A stretch of DNA of 64,000 nt from Xylaria sp. FL1777 (Eukaryota > Ascomycota > Sordariomycetes > Xylariales > Xylariaceae), in contig MU400687.1 in assembly GCA_022578965.1 (NCBI GenBank), positions 1 to 64,000 of the forward strand, read 5' to 3'. Below are positions 57,761 to 64,000 of this stretch, one piece after another; the first letter of the stretch is position 1, and the number at the start of each line of letters is the position of its first letter. The position numbers and the translations under genes were made by a program. The notes beneath the pieces are model-generated. The model had not been told where the DNA came from. It did no database searches and was given only the letters and a program-made list of their open reading frames with translations.

Positions 57761-59310
57761 CTACCGCCCCCATACCCCGTGCTGTCTAGTCTGCAGGGCG
57801 TACGCCTCGGTATAAACTCCGAACGGGGGCTGCACATCGCCGGCATGCGCGGGGCCGGGTTGTCCGTAGTAAGGCTGGCCATCGTAGACGTACTCTGGGT
57901 CTCTCTGCTGCTGCTGCTGCTGGTGTTGTTGTTGATAATAAGGATGGTGATGATGATGATCGGTCACGATCGAGGTCGAGGTGTGGACCTCGGTGGAGAC
58001 GACGAGCGCCGTGTTGGACTCGGACGTCTTGCCGTCTGCGCCATCGCCTACCACGATGTACTGCGAATTAGCGCGGTTCGTCCGGTTCCCCGTCGGGTCC
58101 GTCGATAGCGCGTTACCGCCGCTGCTCGTCTTGGTGCCCGGCTTCAGGATCTTCGACCATAGCACGCGCAGGGACGGCACGCAGCCCACTATCAGCGCCA
58201 CGGAGCACTCCGTCGTCCTGTATGTCACCTACGGGTTAATATGATGCAATTCGCCAGGTGTGCGATCGATCGATTCATTCTTACGTGGCTAGTATTGATA
58301 AGGCGAGCGAGGTGTCAGGTAATTCCAGCGATACTGCTTTGAAGTATAGCGATATAATGCTAGCGGCGATCGCACTGCGGCTGATATATTAGCTTTGCCA
58401 AGAAGAGCCGGAGGTGAGGGGGTGGAGAAAGCATGACTAGCAGTCGAGTTATGGGATGGGGTAGGTTAGACTAACAAGAGACCGCTTAGAAACAGAAAGG
58501 CGAGCCCGACCTTGCTCTTGATGAGAAGCTTGAGACCGAAGACGATGGGCAGCGGCAGCACGAGGATGACGATGTCGGCGAGGACGGAGAAGTTCCCCAG
58601 GAACACGCTGATGAGGCGCGTCCGGATCTGGCAGTTGTTGATGAACTCTTCGGAGAGCGTGCGCGAATGAGGCGTGCAGGCCGGCGGGATCGCCACGATG
58701 CCCGAGATGTACACCGCTGCCGTCAACACCAGCGTTACGTACGACGTTATGCGGAGCCACCTCTTGATCCCGAAGACGCGGAGATAGAGGAAGAGAATAG
58801 GGGCTTTGCAAGTCCATAGGGTGAGTGGTGTAAAGACTGATATAGCTACGGCAAGCTGGATTCCGGTCAATACCATATTAACCTCTTTCATCTTGATATT
58901 GAGAAATTATTGTTGATAGCAGCAAGTCACGTACCTGAGCAACCCTATATGGTGGGAGATTAGGATCATGAAAGCCTATTTAGACCTTAGCATTTTGTTT
59001 CTAAGCATGTAGAGTATATGTATAAGCCATGATTACCATTGCCGGCCATAGAACTAAGAGTTATGACAGTGCTTATGAAAGGTATGGCGGCTATAGAGAT
59101 ATCTAGTAACGAAGTCAGCGTCCAGAGCGTAAACCACCGGTATATCGACTCGGCCGACTTACAGTCGTCCACCAAGAATTTCCGGTTATATTTCCAGTTC
59201 GCGATGAGCCGCAACGTGACGGCTATAAACGCCAAGCCGACGAAAAGCGCCTTCAAGCCGTCTATGGTGCCTTTCGATAGGCCATAGAATGCATCCATCG
59301 GGGGCCGCAT
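57761..59310 (-). CDS. PTH11-like (fungal rhodopsin-type) seven-transmembrane protein
   Basis: Six exons on the minus strand, 59310-59163, 59102-59037, 58944-58931, 58891-58476, 58380-58285 and 58217-57761, give 398 aa in a continuous frame. The 14-nt third exon is the least certain. Hydrophobic spans include ALFVGLAFIAVTLRLIA, ISIAAIPFISTVITL, WLRITSYVTLVLTAAVYISG, VFLGNFSVLADIVILVLPL and SVALIVGCVPSLRVLW. VDDY, WTCKAPILFLYLRVF and the DIVILVLPLPIV block are typical of the fungal integral membrane (PTH11-like) family. Some members take part in surface sensing during infection; most have no known ligand. No CFEM domain is present. The cytosolic tail (about 270-398) has a HHHHHPYYQQQHQQQQQQ tract and NRTNRANSQYIV, so it is low-complexity. 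Confidence 0.85.

Positions 59311-64000
<4,690 letters not shown>

Overview
The window looks like chromosomal DNA of a filamentous ascomycete (Pezizomycotina, probably Sordariomycetes; the class is an inference). The genes have short spliceosomal introns of about 40-140 nt with GTRNGT-type donors and CTRAC-like branch points. Several encoded families are largely or wholly fungal: RTA1, 2EXR, PTH11-like membrane proteins, LaeA-like methyltransferases, Zn2Cys6 regulators and trifunctional his-3. A block of extreme A+T content resembles RIP-mutated repeat DNA. No prokaryotic organisation, CRISPR array, rRNA or convincing tRNA is visible. All exon models were built by hand from splice signals and frame continuity; no database search was possible.

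Layout. Positions 1 to about 5850 form an A+T-rich gene-free block holding one 849-bp fold-back element (2887-3735) with 330-bp inverted arms. From 6984 to 25.5 kb lie an SNF2/RING DNA translocase (+), a secreted beta-propeller-like protein (-), an isochorismatase-family hydrolase (-), an RTA1 membrane protein (-) divergent from a Zn2Cys6 regulator (+), a secreted Ala/Thr-rich protein (+), a proline-rich protein (-) and an Srk1/Rck2-type kinase (-). A gene-poor stretch of almost 5 kb follows. Then come a secreted GH79 glycosidase (-), an unrecognised 426-aa protein (+), a small secreted Cys-containing protein (+), an unrecognised basic protein with a PP1-docking-like motif (-), a LaeA-like methyltransferase (-), a 2EXR protein (+) and a BuGZ/ZNF207-like zinc-finger protein (+).

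The right part is a housekeeping block: lipin-type phosphatidate phosphatase (+), TAF9 (-), trifunctional histidine-biosynthesis protein (+) and a PTH11-like receptor-type protein (-). TAF9 and his-3 share a divergent promoter with a perfect TGACTCA (Gcn4/CPC1-type) site. From 59.3 kb to the end no gene can be supported.

How the genes relate. The window is a mix of housekeeping genes and environment-facing genes rather than one pathway. No polyketide synthase, NRPS or terpene synthase is present, so the methyltransferase, hydrolase and regulator do not add up to a recognisable secondary-metabolite cluster here. The most unusual structure is the fold-back element, whose arms differ (by my hand count) at about 28 of 330 positions, all transitions and no gaps. 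I did not find a convincing new multi-gene system.
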